Shown piece by piece: positions 48,079 to 57,926 of a DNA stretch of 64,000 nucleotides. Position 1 is the first letter of the stretch. Each line of letters starts with the position of its first letter. The position numbers and the translations under genes were made by a program. The stretch comes from Phenylobacterium sp. J426 (lineage in GTDB: Bacteria; Pseudomonadota; Alphaproteobacteria; Caulobacterales; Caulobacteraceae): assembly GCF_024699945.1 (NCBI RefSeq), contig NZ_JAJOMY010000001.1:2480001-2544000 (forward strand), read 5' to 3'. The notes beneath the pieces are model-generated. The model did not search any database and was not told where the DNA came from. It was given only the letters and a program-made list of their open reading frames with translations.

Positions 48079-49987
48079 TCAGGCCGCAGGCGGCGGGCCC
48101 TGCAGCGAAACCGGCGTCGAGATCGTGCAGTGCACGCCATCGGCGTCCAGGGCGTAGGTGGTCTTCGCGCCCAGCTGGTAGGGCAGGGCCTGCTCGATGA
48201 GCTCGCGCCCCTGGCCCGCGCGCGGCGCGCCGGCGGCCGGAACCTCGACCCCGGTTTCGCGCCAGTCGATATGCAGCCAGGGCTTGCCGCCCGGACCCTC
48301 GGCCTCGAACGACCAGGTCACCTGCAGATGCGCCTGCGGCTGCCGCAGCGCGCCGTACTTCATGGCGTTGGTGGCCAGCTCGTGAAGCGCCATGGCGAGG
48401 GTCTGCACGGTCGATGAGCGCAGCCGAATGCCCTTGGGCCCTTCCAGCCGCATGCGCTCGGGCTGGCCGCCCACGGCCGACAGTTCCAGGTGGATCAGTT
48501 CGTCGAAGGTGACCCGGTCCTGCTCGCCCAGGCGCGACAGGAGGCCCTGCACGCGGGCGAGCGCGTCCATGCGGTCGGCGAAACGGGCGGAGAAGTCCGG
48601 CAGGTCGGTGCTCGCCCGGGCCGTCCGGTCGGCCAGCGAGCGGATGATGCCGATGAGGTTCCGCGTGCGGTGCTGCAGCTCGGCGACCAGCACCTTCTGG
48701 ATCTCTTCCCACTGGCGGCGCTCGGTGATGTCGACCATCGCCCCCACCATCCGGACCGGCCGGCCGTGTTCGTCGTAGGAGAAGCGGCCGCGCGCGTAGT
48801 GCCAGCGGACCTCGCCGTCGGGACGGACCGTGCGGAACTCGCGGGCGTATTCGGTGCGGCTGTCCATCGCCGCCTGCAGCGCCGCCTCGGTGGCCGCGCG
48901 GTCCTCGGGATGGAGTCGGGAGGCCCAGGCCTCGTAGCTGGGGGTCACCTCGCCGACGACGTAGCCCTGCATCCGGAAGTGGCCGTCCGACCAATGGACC
49001 TCGCCGGTGCGCACGTTCCAGTCCCATAGGCCGAGCTGACCGACCTCGATCGCGCTGCTCAGCCGCTCCTCGCTCTCCTCCAGCCGCTGCTGGCCGAGCT
49101 TGTCCTCGGTGACGTCGCGGCCGATCTTGAGATAGCCGCGCAGCCCCTCCCGCGGATCCTTCAGCGCGATGGTCTGGCCGTCGAGGAACACGGCGCTGCC
49201 GTCCTTGCGCCGATGCCAGCGGACGTTCGCCGCCGCCCCGTGCTCGCGCGCGCCGGACAGTTCGCGCTCGGGAATGCCGGCGGCGCGGTCCTCGTCTGTG
49301 AAAATCAGGTCGGTCCGCTGTCCCATGACCTCGGCGGCCGACCAGCCGAGGATTTCCTGCGAGCCGCCGAGCCAGTCGGTGATGCGGTCCTCCGCGTCGC
49401 TGACGATCAGCACATAGGCGCGGGCGTTCTCGACGAAGAGGCGCAGGCGCTCGTCGGTGGCGCGCAGTTCGGCGACGGTCTTCAGGCGGTCGATGACCGG
49501 GCCCAGGGTCATCGCATAGGTCTTCAGGAACGCGATGTCCTCCCGGTCGAACGTCCGCACCCGGCGGGCGTCGACCTGCAGGACGCCGAAGGGCGTACGG
49601 CCCGGCAGCAGGATCGGGACGTTCACCAGCGCGATGACGCCGTGCTCCACCAGGAACGGGGGGAAGACGAACCGCGTCTCGAGGGCGATGTCGTTGGTGA
49701 TGACCGGTTCGGTCCGCTCGATCGCATAGGCTTCGGACGACCGCTCGCTCAGGTCGATGCGTTCGCGGCCCACGATGCCGGGGGCGCCAGCCGATCCCCG
49801 CCCGGACAACCCCGGTGTTGGAGCTCCGCTCGATCTCGATGACCTTGGCGAGGTCGACGTCGAGCGCCTCGGCGATGATCCGACACCCCTCGTTCAGGAT
49901 CTCATCGAGGTCGTCGTGGTCCAGCACGAAGTCGCCGAAGTCGGCGAGGGCGCGTTGGCGCCGGATGAGTTCGCTGTGATCGGCCAT
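48079..49987 (-). CDS. GAF-PAS-PAS HWE-family histidine kinase, frame broken
   Basis: About 635 residues after repair. The N-terminal GAF domain (start MADHSELIRRQRALADFGDF, later FGVLQVDARRVRTFDREDI) is followed by two PAS domains. The kinase core has the phospho box LQHRTRNLIGIIRSLADR, N box HELATNAMKYGALR and W-x-E in HIDWRETG. No membrane helix. The start at ATG 49987 and the rest are in different frames; the G5 run 49780-49784 is one base too long, and four bases give IGWRPGIVGRERIDL. A single-domain response regulator follows. Confidence 0.9.
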
Positions 49988-50119
49988 CCCGGACCACAAC
50001 GCCCCCGCATCGCATGCGCTGCAAGGGCGAAGTCGCCGGGGCCGCCGTTTTGCTTCGTGGAGCGGCTTGGCCGGCGGCGCGTTTGAGGCTCCGAACCGAC
50101 ACGGGATGAGGAACCTTCC

Positions 50120-50426
50120 ATGACCAAGACCGCTCCGATCGCCATCGCCGCCGTCCTGACGCTGGGCCTGGGCCTGGCCGCCTGCGGCGAGCGCGCCACG
50201 GGCACGGCCCCGCAGGGCTCGGACGTGGCCGCTGCGATGCCGGACACCTCGACGACCCGCGAAGCGGACCGCCTCCCTGACCGCCCCGGACGCCGGCGCG
50301 ACGGGCACGGTCCCGGCCGACGGTTCGGCCCCGGCGGTGGCGCCGACGCCGCCGGTCGGCACCGCCGGCGGCTCGGCGGGCGTGCCGGGCGCCAGCGAGC
50401 GTCCGGTGGAGCCGGGTCAGCGCTAG
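50120..50426 (+). CDS. Small predicted lipoprotein, frame broken
   Basis: About 101 residues. A lipoprotein signal peptide (APIAIAAVLTLGLGLAACGE, Cys near 22) is followed by a Thr/Pro/Ala-rich low-complexity tail. The frame that reads naturally to the end (TAPDAGATGTVPADG to ERPVEPGQR) differs from the start frame; the shift is near 50250-50280 with one base too many. Its stop (50424-50426) overlaps the stop of the convergent carboxylesterase gene. Function unknown. Confidence 0.6.
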
Positions 50427-52048
50427 GCGGCCGGACCCGGGTACCTGAGCCAGAGCGCACGGAAGTCGGCGCGATAGTCGGCTTCCGCGTGCGAGCGCGG
50501 GTTGTCGAACACCATGGTCGTGCGGCGGGCCCGGTCGTAGGGCGCCCACGCCGGGAGCTTCGGGGTGTTCGGGTCGCCGGTCTTCACGAAGGCGGCGAGC
50601 GCTGACGAAAGTTCGTCGGCCAGGCGCATGTTGTTGGCTTCCGGGCCTTGCAGCGCGCCGCGGATCTCGCGGGCGCTGGGACCGACGTCGACGCCGTGGG
50701 TCGCCCCGTAGCGGCCGCCCCACGCGGGGCTCGGCGACTTCCACAGATAGACCCAGACCGGCGCGCCGCCCTGAGCGGCCTGCGCCGCCTTGCGCTCGGC
50801 CATGGCGAAGCTGGCGCCGCGGCCCTGGTCGCTGATGATCCTCGCCTGGATCAGGTAGGGCGAGGCCGCCGGGTCCTCCTGGCGGTAGCGGTCGAGGACG
50901 GCGTCGGCGTCGGCGCCGACCCGCGGCTTGAGCATCGCCTTCACCCCGTCCCACGTCTGGTCGAAGTCGCGCTGGCGGTAGCTGCGCTCGTCGAGCGTGG
51001 TCGAGACGATCATCGGCACGTCGGCGCTGATCGCCGGCGCATCGGGATCGAACGGGTGACGCGGCAGGGCGACGCCGTCGAGCACCGGGGTGAAGGAGCC
51101 GGGCGCCTCGCCGCGAATGCGGGCCGAGGCCTCCATGTCGGCCTGGGCCGAGAGCAGGTCGTAGAAGGGGACGGCCTGCAGCTTGCGGATGTCGCCGCCG
51201 CCGAGGTTCAGCGTCTTCAAGAAGGCGTCGGTCGTCTGTTTCGCCCGTTCCCGGGGCGCCACGCGGATCATCGCGCCGCTCTGCTGGACCGCGCGGTGGA
51301 AGAGGCCCTTGGCGGCGGGCATCGCCATCATCGCGCTGACCTTCGCCCCGCCGCCCGACTGGCCCATGATCATGACCTTGCCGGGATCGCCGCCGAACGC
51401 CTCGATGTTGTCGCGCACCCAGGCCAGGGCCGCGGCGAGGTCGGACAGGCCGGCGACGCCCGACTGGGCGAACTCGGCCGGGGCGCCGGAGTCGGCGAGA
51501 TGCAGGAAGCCGAAGGCGCTGAGGCGCTGGTTGACCGAGACCACCACGCAGTCGGCGAAGCGGGCCATCATCTCGCCGTCCATGCCGGGCGAGTTGGACG
51601 AGCCGCCATAGAAGCCGCCGCCGTGGAAGCGGACGATCACCGGCTTGCGGGCGGTGCGCGTCAGGTCCGGCGTCCAGATGTTGAGGTTCAGGCAGTCCTC
51701 GCCCATCCCGCCCGGCTGGATGTCGAGGTAGATGAGGTTGGCGTAGTCGGCGCGGCGGTCGCCAGGCGTCTGGGGCGGGATCTGGCCGTAGTCGAGGGCG
51801 TCGCGGACGCCCGCCCAGGGCTTCACCGGCTGGGGCGGCCGGAAGCGGTTCCGCCCCGAGGTGTCGGCGCCGTAGGGCACGCCCTTGAACACCTTGATCC
51901 CGCCGGACACCAGACCGCGGAGCTTGCCGGCGCGGGTCTCGACGATCGGGAAGATGTCGGTGGTTGCGCCGCGGGCGACCCCGGCCATGAAGAAGGACGC
52001 GCCTGCGGCGCCAAGCAGGGCGCGGCGGTTGGGCTGGAACAAGGTCAT
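50423..52048 (-). CDS. Carboxylesterase type B, secreted
   Basis: 541 residues. A twin-arginine-like signal (NRRALLGAAGASFFMAG) starts the protein. The esterase fold shows KGVPYGADTSGRNRFRPPQP, the oxyanion segment VIVRFHGGGFYGGS, the nucleophile elbow GQSGGGAK near residue 232 and a C-terminal GATHGVDV with the catalytic histidine. Member of the family with para-nitrobenzyl esterase (PF00135). ATG 52048 follows GGGGGAG. Probably exported folded by Tat to the periplasm. Confidence 0.92.
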   Translation of the reverse strand: MTLFQPNRRALLGAAGASFFMAGVARGATTDIFPIVETRAGKLRGLVSGGIKVFKGVPYGADTSGRNRFRPPQPVKPWAGVRDALDYGQIPPQTPGDRRADYANLIYLDIQPGGMGEDCLNLNIWTPDLTRTARKPVIVRFHGGGFYGGSSNSPGMDGEMMARFADCVVVSVNQRLSAFGFLHLADSGAPAEFAQSGVAGLSDLAAALAWVRDNIEAFGGDPGKVMIMGQSGGGAKVSAMMAMPAAKGLFHRAVQQSGAMIRVAPRERAKQTTDAFLKTLNLGGGDIRKLQAVPFYDLLSAQADMEASARIRGEAPGSFTPVLDGVALPRHPFDPDAPAISADVPMIVSTTLDERSYRQRDFDQTWDGVKAMLKPRVGADADAVLDRYRQEDPAASPYLIQARIISDQGRGASFAMAERKAAQAAQGGAPVWVYLWKSPSPAWGGRYGATHGVDVGPSAREIRGALQGPEANNMRLADELSSALAAFVKTGDPNTPKLPAWAPYDRARRTTMVFDNPRSHAEADYRADFRALWLRYPGPAA

Positions 52049-52200
52049 CGGCGACTCCCCCGGATCATCGTTCCGCGGACTCGTACCGAAGTTTCGAAAA
52101 CGTGCAAGCGGGCGGGATGCGAGGAGCGACGGACGCCGCATTGGCGCGCGCGCCGATCGGCGCCAAGCTACGCCGTCCAGGCAGGGCGAGGGGGCACCAC

Positions 52201-52578
52201 ATGGCGCAGGTTTCCGGCGTACCCGTCAGCTTCATCAATGTGAGCGAGCGCGAGCGGGCGCTCGCGTTCTACACCGGCACGCTGGGGCTCGCCGTGCGAA
52301 GCTCCGACGCGTTCGGGGACTTCCTCGCCGTGGACGGTGGGCTGATCCGGCTGACGGCGTTGCCGGACTACAAGGCCGGTCCGCATCCGGTGTTCGGCTG
52401 GAACGTCGCCGACATCGAGGCGGCGGTGCGACGCCTGAGCGCGCAGGGCGTAGCCTTCAGCATCTACGAGGGGATGGGGCAGGACGCGGCAGGCATCTGG
52501 ACCGCTCCGGACGGGGACGCGAAGGTGGCCTGGTTCGCCGATCCCGACGGCAACGTGCTGAGCCTGGCGCAGGCCTGA
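52201..52578 (+). CDS. VOC-family protein (glyoxalase/bleomycin-resistance fold)
   Basis: 125 residues, one VOC module pair: VSFINVSERERALAFYTGTLGLAVR, then FLAVDGGLIRLTAL, FGWNVADIEAAVRRLSAQGV and a closing VAWFADPDGNVLSLAQ. The metal-binding Glu of glyoxalase I is not clear, so activity is open. ATG 52201 follows GAGGGG. Confidence 0.88.
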   Translation: MAQVSGVPVSFINVSERERALAFYTGTLGLAVRSSDAFGDFLAVDGGLIRLTALPDYKAGPHPVFGWNVADIEAAVRRLSAQGVAFSIYEGMGQDAAGIWTAPDGDAKVAWFADPDGNVLSLAQA

Positions 52579-52633
52579 GGGGCAAGCCTCTCGAGGGATC
52601 CGCGCCCGCGGGGGACGGGCGCGGGACGGAGCC

Positions 52634-53227
52634 CTAGTGGATGCCGTCGGGCGAAACGGCCTGGCCGGCGGCGAAGCTGCGGCTTTCCGCCGGTCGCACG
52701 GCGGTTTCCACGTGGCGCTCGGCCTCCTCGCGGAACCGTCGGGTCAGGTGGGCCTGGTCGTCGTACTCGGCCTTGATCTTGAGGAACCAGGAGCCCTCTT
52801 CCTCGAAGATGTGGTGCAGGACGGCGCCACGGAGGTGCTCCAGCTTGTCGGCCCATTCCGGGGTGGCGGGGTCGATCCGCTCGAGTTCGGCCATCTGCAT
52901 CTTGGCCGTGGTCTGCTCGGTGTAGGCCATGCCGGCGTGCGTCTTCTCGCCGGCCTTGGCGAGCGCCGGGTAGAGCACGACCTCCTCGGCGATGGAGTGG
53001 CCGGCGAGCAGGCGGCCCAGATGTTCCATGGCCTCGACGCGGGCGTGCGCCTGCGTCGCCGTGCGGCAGGCCTCGAAGGCGGCGCGGATCAGATCGTGAT
53101 GGTCGAGCGCCAGGCTGAGCCAGTCGTCGCCCTGGGCGGCGGCCCGGGCCCTGGCGGTGGCTTCGGCGCGCTTCTCGTCGCTCTCCGGAGGCGTGATCGC
53201 CCCCAGGGCCTTGTCGATGATCGACAT
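52634..53227 (-). CDS. Hemerythrin-domain protein
   Basis: 197 residues. Helices carry spaced metal ligands: ALDHHDLIRAAFEA near residue 44, LLAGHSIAEEVVLYPAL near 82 and GAVLHHIFEEEGSWFLKI near 135. This is the bacterial hemerythrin-HHE type that binds a di-iron centre and oxygen or NO. A long N-terminal Lys/Arg/Ala helix is unrecognised. The C-terminal 20 residues are disordered. It is next to a Rnk/GreA-type gene on the same strand, 151 bases downstream. Confidence 0.88.
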   Translation of the reverse strand: MSIIDKALGAITPPESDEKRAEATARARAAAQGDDWLSLALDHHDLIRAAFEACRTATQAHARVEAMEHLGRLLAGHSIAEEVVLYPALAKAGEKTHAGMAYTEQTTAKMQMAELERIDPATPEWADKLEHLRGAVLHHIFEEEGSWFLKIKAEYDDQAHLTRRFREEAERHVETAVRPAESRSFAAGQAVSPDGIH

Positions 53228-53378
53228 CTGGAACTCCCTCGAAGGACGACGCGCGCCCGCCGATCGGGCGGCGCCGGCCCTGGAAGAGCCAACCCACAAG
53301 GGGAGGCGCCGTTCCGCGCGCAGGCCGTCGGCGACGCGAAGGGGCGGCCGTCGTTCGCGCCGCACCGGCCGCCGGCCG

Positions 53379-53807
53379 TCAAGCCGCCTCTGGCGCGGGC
53401 GCGCCCGGAACCGGGTCGCGGACCCATTCGACGACGACGGCGTGCGGCCGGCCGCCCGCGGCGGTCCAGCTGAAGGCGTCGCCCGCGCTGAGCCCGATGA
53501 GGGCGGCGCCGGCGGGGGCGGCGACGGAGAGGCGGCCAGCGTCGACATCGGCTTCGGCGGGCAGGACGATCTCGACCTGGCGCGTGCGGCCGCTAAGCAG
53601 GTCGCGGTATTCCACGTGCGAGCCCAGGCGCACGAAGGGGACCGCGCCGGGACGCGGCTCGCGCACCAGGCGGGCGCGGTCGAGCTCGCGGCGCAGGAGG
53701 GCGCCGCCCTCGGTCTGCAGCGCTTCGGCGAGGTCGGCGAGCTGATTGTAGTCGGTTTCGGTCAGCCGCACCGGGGGCGGCCGGGGCGGGTGGATGGCGG
53801 TGGTCAC
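53379..53807 (-). CDS. GreA/GreB C-terminal (Rnk-like) domain protein
   Basis: 142 residues. The N-terminus PPVRLTETDYNQLADLAEAL resembles the short coiled coil of Rnk. The rest is the GreA/GreB C-terminal FKBP-like fold: VRLGSHVEYRDLLSGRTRQVEIVLPAEADVDAGRLSVAAPAGAALIGLSAGD. GTG 53807 with a very good AAGGAG site is the start; an in-frame ATG further upstream lacks one. Likely binds RNA polymerase or regulates nucleoside-diphosphate kinase. Confidence 0.88.
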   Translation of the reverse strand: MTTAIHPPRPPPVRLTETDYNQLADLAEALQTEGGALLRRELDRARLVREPRPGAVPFVRLGSHVEYRDLLSGRTRQVEIVLPAEADVDAGRLSVAAPAGAALIGLSAGDAFSWTAAGGRPHAVVVEWVRDPVPGAPAPEAA

Positions 53808-54182
53808 GAAAAGACTCCTTCGCCGCGGCGTCGCGAAGCGACGCGCGCAGCCATAGTCTTCCGCCAAAGGACGGAAGGTGTTCTGGGTTGCGGAAAAGAT
53901 TTCGACCACACGCTACGGCCGAAGGGCGCTGCGTCGAAAGATCAGGGCGAAATCAGGGGCTAACCCCGGTCCACGCTATACAGCGCAGGAGGGACCGGGG
54001 CTCAGTGGCCTGCGACCAGGCGACCGGCGTGATGCGTTCGACGCTGATTGGCGACCGATTTGCACATAGCAAGGTCTAGATGAGTGTTCGTGGCGGCAAA
54101 GTCAAATCCGCGCACGGCCGCTCTCGCCCGACTGAACCTTCCGCACGCCTGCGCGTAGCCGCTCCGGATCGGAGCTTCGCAT
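53808..54182. other. Intergenic stretch of about 375 bases
   Basis: Holds the divergent promoters of the Rnk-like gene and the antiporter. It is clearly less G/C-rich than the coding surroundings. I see no conserved RNA, no clear sigma-70 hexamers and no credible gene; short open frames at 53878-54079 lack supporting features. Confidence 0.5.
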
Positions 54183-55424
54183 TTGTTCGAATTCTCAGCC
54201 TACCATGTCCTGCTGGCGGCGCTCGGCATGGCGATCATCCTCGCCTACTGGCTGCCGCGGTTCTTTTCGGGACGTGAACCGGCCGCCTCGGGGCTGCTGA
54301 TCGGGCTCGGCTGGCTGACCTTCGGCTGGATCCCGGACATGCCGCAGGCGATGAGCCCCATCACCGCGCCCAGGCCGTGGGAGGTGGTCAGCGAGCTCTG
54401 CGTGATCGTCGGCCTGTTCGGCGTCGGGCTGCGGATCGACCGACTGATGAACCTGACGCTATGGGGGCCGACGGTTCGGCTGCTGGCGATCGCCATGCCG
54501 CTGACCATCCTGGGCGTGGCCGCGATGGGCTGGGAGCTGGCCGGCATGACCCTGGCGGGGGCCCTGCTGCTGGGGGCGGTGCTGGCCCCCACCGACCCGG
54601 TGCTGGCCGGCGACGTCCAGGTGGGCCGGCCAACCGAAGGCGGCGAACATCCGATCCGCTTCACCCTGACCACCGAGGCCGGGCTGAACGACGGCCTGGC
54701 GTTCCCGTTCGTGCACCTGGGCCTGGCGATCGCCGCGGCGACGGTCGTCTCGCCGGAGCTGCTGGCCGAGTGGGCGTGGCGGGACCTGGCCTACCGGGTG
54801 CTGGTGGGCGCGGCCTGCGGGGTGGCGATCGGCTGGCTGCTGGGCAAGATCCTCTTCGCGCTGCCGAGGGCGAACGCCCTGTGCAACACCCAGGCGGGGG
54901 TGTTCGCCCTGGCCGGAGTTTTCGTCGCCTATGGCGTCACGGAGCTGGCCGAGGGCTATGGCTTCATCGCCGCCTTCGTGTCGGGCGTGACCCTGCGGCG
55001 GGCGGAGTCCGACCACGCCTTCCACGTCCGGCTGCATGATTTCTCCGAGAACATCGAACATGCGCTGACCGCGGTGCTGCTGATCGCGCTGGGCGCGGCG
55101 ATGCCGGCGTTGCTGCCGTCGCTGGACCTCGCGGGCGCGGCCATCGGCCTGGCGCTGATCCTGGTGATCCGGCCGGCGGCGGGGCTGCTGTCGTTGATCG
55201 GTTCGCGCCTGCGTCGGGGCGAGCGGCTGGTGGTGTCGTTCTACGGCGTCCGCGGCGTGGGCTCGATCTACTACCTGAGCTACGCCGGCAGCCACGCCGA
55301 GCTCACCAACGAGGCGCGGCTGTGGGCGGTGACGGCGTTCACGATCCTGCTCTCGACAGTGCTCCACGGCTTCACCGCCGCCCCGGCGCTGGAGCGGGTG
55401 ACCGGCGAGAAGCAGACCGCGTGA
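54183..55424 (+). CDS. CPA1-family sodium/proton antiporter
   Basis: 413 residues with about twelve membrane helices. The start is TTG 54183 (MFEFSAYHVLLAAL). The ion-site motif APTDPVLAGDVQVG near residue 138 and TTEAGLNDGLAFPFVHLGL near 167 are the CPA1 signatures; the paired D of TDP and ND of GLND are the transport residues. A helix-rich C-terminus ends GVRGVGSIYYLSYAGSH. Exchanges sodium or potassium for protons across the inner membrane. Confidence 0.92.
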   Translation: MFEFSAYHVLLAALGMAIILAYWLPRFFSGREPAASGLLIGLGWLTFGWIPDMPQAMSPITAPRPWEVVSELCVIVGLFGVGLRIDRLMNLTLWGPTVRLLAIAMPLTILGVAAMGWELAGMTLAGALLLGAVLAPTDPVLAGDVQVGRPTEGGEHPIRFTLTTEAGLNDGLAFPFVHLGLAIAAATVVSPELLAEWAWRDLAYRVLVGAACGVAIGWLLGKILFALPRANALCNTQAGVFALAGVFVAYGVTELAEGYGFIAAFVSGVTLRRAESDHAFHVRLHDFSENIEHALTAVLLIALGAAMPALLPSLDLAGAAIGLALILVIRPAAGLLSLIGSRLRRGERLVVSFYGVRGVGSIYYLSYAGSHAELTNEARLWAVTAFTILLSTVLHGFTAAPALERVTGEKQTA

Positions 55425-55475
55425 GCGGAGGCAGATGGCGGCGCCGACATACGCGCGGGCGGCCGGCCCGGCCGC

Positions 55476-56459
55476 TCAGCGGTTCGCCGGGATCCGGAAG
55501 CTGACAGGTTGGAGCACCGTGGCGCCCTCGGCGACCGGCGCGGAGTTGGCCCGGACCTTCACGTTCTTCTCGGCGATATAGATGGCGTGCTTGCCGAAGC
55601 CATGGCCCTTGGGGCTCTCGTCGATCACCTCGCAGCCCTCCGCCCCGGCCTGGGTGAGGCGGCAGCGCAACAGGACGTCGCCGCCGACGTCGTCGTAGGA
55701 CGCCCGCAGGGGATAGTAGCTGGCGGCGGGCGCGGCCGGGTCGTAGGCGGGCGGCGGCTCGGCGGACTTGGGGCCCGCGGTGACGGTCAGGCCCTTCAGG
55801 CGCGGCTCCGCCGCGTCGCGGGCGGCCTTCACCGGCGGCGATGAGGCGCGGCCCCGCCGGGGCGTCTCACCCGTGGCAGGCGGCGCGATCAGGCCTTCCG
55901 GCCGGCCATTGGGTTCGACGAACTGCAGGGTGAGCAGCATGCGGCCGGTGAGGTAGCGGGTCTGCCGGAACTGAGCCTTGGCGGCCGCGGCGAGGGCCGT
56001 GTCGCGAAGCCCCGCGGTCTCGCGGCTGACGTCGAGCACGAAGCAGTTGTCCAGCACGAAGTTGTCGTACCGGCAGTCCAACTGGGCGGTGAGGCCTGCG
56101 TATCGGGCCGAGGCCACCTGCAGCGGCGGGGGCTGGGTGTCGTGGGCGAGGCGGAAGGTGATGGGGACGCGGACAACGCCCTGGCCGCTGGCCGGCGGCC
56201 GCGCCTGGAAGGCGCGTGAGAGCTTCATCGCCGCGTCGCCGAAGCCCTTCCCGGCGGGCTCCTCGGCGACCACCTGGCAGCCGGAGAGGCGGCCCTCCGG
56301 CCCCACGGCGCATTCGAGTTCGGCGCGGCCGGCATAGGCGAACTTGCGGAGCGGCTTGGGGTAGGCGGCCTCGAACTCTTCGGCGGTCGGCGTCTTCAGC
56401 CAAACGGACTCAGGAGCGCCTTGGGCGGCGGCGAGCAGGAGGGCGGCGGCGAGGGACAT
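55476..56459 (-). CDS. Protein with two TonB C-terminal-like domains
   Basis: 327 residues with a short signal peptide (SLAAALLLAAAQGA). Two TonB-C-like modules are visible: AYPKPLRKFAYAGRAELECAVGPEGRLSGCQVV near residues 30-65, and SYDDVGGDVLLRCRLTQAGAEGCEVIDESPKGHGFGK near 265-300. A cysteine pair accompanies each (ECAV/GCQ and RCRL/GCEV). There is no N-terminal membrane anchor like that of TonB, so it is probably periplasmic rather than an energy transducer. Confidence 0.75.
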   Translation of the reverse strand: MSLAAALLLAAAQGAPESVWLKTPTAEEFEAAYPKPLRKFAYAGRAELECAVGPEGRLSGCQVVAEEPAGKGFGDAAMKLSRAFQARPPASGQGVVRVPITFRLAHDTQPPPLQVASARYAGLTAQLDCRYDNFVLDNCFVLDVSRETAGLRDTALAAAAKAQFRQTRYLTGRMLLTLQFVEPNGRPEGLIAPPATGETPRRGRASSPPVKAARDAAEPRLKGLTVTAGPKSAEPPPAYDPAAPAASYYPLRASYDDVGGDVLLRCRLTQAGAEGCEVIDESPKGHGFGKHAIYIAEKNVKVRANSAPVAEGATVLQPVSFRIPANR

Positions 56460-56566
56460 GCGGCTCTAAATGACCGGGGCGGCCCCGCGGTTCTAGCGGA
56501 CGCGCCGCCGCAGGCGGATCACGGCGGCGAAATGCGCCCGGCCGCGACCGGTGCTAGGGAAGGGCG

Positions 56567-57266
56567 ATGCGGGGCCTGGGGACCTATTGCGGGTGGGGCG
56601 CAGCCGCGGCGCTGCTGGCCGCCGGCGGCGCGTGGGCGCACGAGATCGGCGGGACCGACGCAGCGTTCGTCGCCGGCACGACGGGCCCCGATCCCATCCC
56701 CTTCCTGTACCTGGGCGCCAAGCACATGGTGACCGGCTACGACCACCTGCTGTTCCTGGTGGGAGTCATTTTCTTCCTCCACCGGCTGCCGCAGATCGCG
56801 CTGTACGTCAGCCTGTTCTCGCTGGGCCATTCGCTCACCCCTGCTGGCCGGAGTGTTCTTCGACCTGCATGTCGATCCCCGGCTGGTGGACGCGGTGATC
56901 GGCCTGTCGGTGGCCTACAAGGCCTTCGACAATCTGGGCGGCTTCCGGACGCTGTTCGGGGTGCAGCCCGACCCGCGCGGCGCGGTCCTGTTCTTCGGTC
57001 TGATCCATGGCTTCGGCCTGGCCACCAAGCTGCAGGCGCTGGACCTGAAGGGCGAGGGGCTGCTTGCCAACCTCGTGGCGTTCAACGTGGGCGTGGAGCT
57101 GGGGCAGTTCCTGGCGCTGGCGCTGATCCTGGTGGCCATGACCGCCTGGCGACGGACCCGAACCTTCGCGCCGCTCGCCGCCTCGGCCAATGTGCTCCTG
57201 ATGCTCGCAGGCTTCATCCTGTGCGGCCAGCAACTCGCCGCCTACGCCTTCGGAGGTCCCGCATGA
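56567..57266 (+). CDS. HupE/UreJ family membrane protein, frame broken
   Basis: About 232 residues after repair. A signal peptide (WGAAAALLAAGGAWA) precedes the extracellular His-rich start (HEIGG). Six membrane helices follow, with the family motifs LGAKHMVTGYDHLLFLVGV, SLFSLGHSLT and FGLIHGFGLATKLQ, which carry histidine metal ligands. Family members transport nickel, cobalt or copper. The break is at the C4 run 56838-56841; with three C it reads LTLLAGVFFDLHVDP. Its stop overlaps the next gene start (ATGA). Confidence 0.88.
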
Positions 57267-57907
57267 ACGCGCCGCAGAGCCTGCCGAAGAACCGGCTGAT
57301 CGCCGCCACCGTCGGGACCCTGGCGGTCGCGGCGCTGGTAGTGGTGGGAGCGGTGCTGCCGGCGGAGTACAACCTCGACCCGTTGGGGGTCGGTCGGCTG
57401 ACCGGGCTGTCGCGGCTGTGGGCGCCCGACGACCGGACGGTGGCGGCCGAGGGCGCGGGCCCGGCCGCGCGGGAATACCGGACGCCGTACCGCACCGACG
57501 TGGTGGAGATCCCGCTGGGCGGCTTCCTGGACGGCGCCGACCGTTCGCAGCTGGAGTACAAGGTGCGGATGGCGGAGGGGGCGACACTGACCTACGCCTG
57601 GCAGGCCCTTGGCGCGACCGACGCCCGCGACGTGCGCTTCGACCAGCACGGCCATACGACGCCGAAGCCCGGCGAGGGCATGAGCGTGGTCACCTATCGG
57701 CAGGGCGCGGGGCTCTCGCAGCAGGGCGCGCTGACGGCGCCCTTCGAGGGCATCCACGGCTGGCAGTTCGTTAACGGCGGCGACGGGCCCGTGGTGATCC
57801 GGCTTAGGCTAAGCGGCTTCTACGAGCTGGTCCCGCCGGGCGCGGCGGGGAACGAGGCGGGCGTGGTGGCCAATGTTCCGGCCGCCCAGGCGGCGCCCGG
57901 GCGGTAG
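57263..57907 (+). CDS. Transmembrane anchor protein linked to HupE
   Basis: 214 residues. One membrane helix near the N-terminus (LIAATVGTLAVAALVVVGAVL) is followed by PAEYNLDPLGVGRLTGL, a motif typical of the transmembrane-anchor proteins that accompany HupE-type genes. The periplasmic domain (VEIPLGGFLDGADRSQLEYKVRMAEGATLTYAWQA) and GIHGWQFVNGGDGPVVIRLRLSGFYEL appear to be a beta-sandwich. ATG 57263 overlaps the HupE stop, so translation is coupled. Proposed to work with HupE in metal handling. Confidence 0.8.
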   Translation: MNAPQSLPKNRLIAATVGTLAVAALVVVGAVLPAEYNLDPLGVGRLTGLSRLWAPDDRTVAAEGAGPAAREYRTPYRTDVVEIPLGGFLDGADRSQLEYKVRMAEGATLTYAWQALGATDARDVRFDQHGHTTPKPGEGMSVVTYRQGAGLSQQGALTAPFEGIHGWQFVNGGDGPVVIRLRLSGFYELVPPGAAGNEAGVVANVPAAQAAPGR

Positions 57908-57926
57908 GGCCCGCTCGGCCGTCCGG

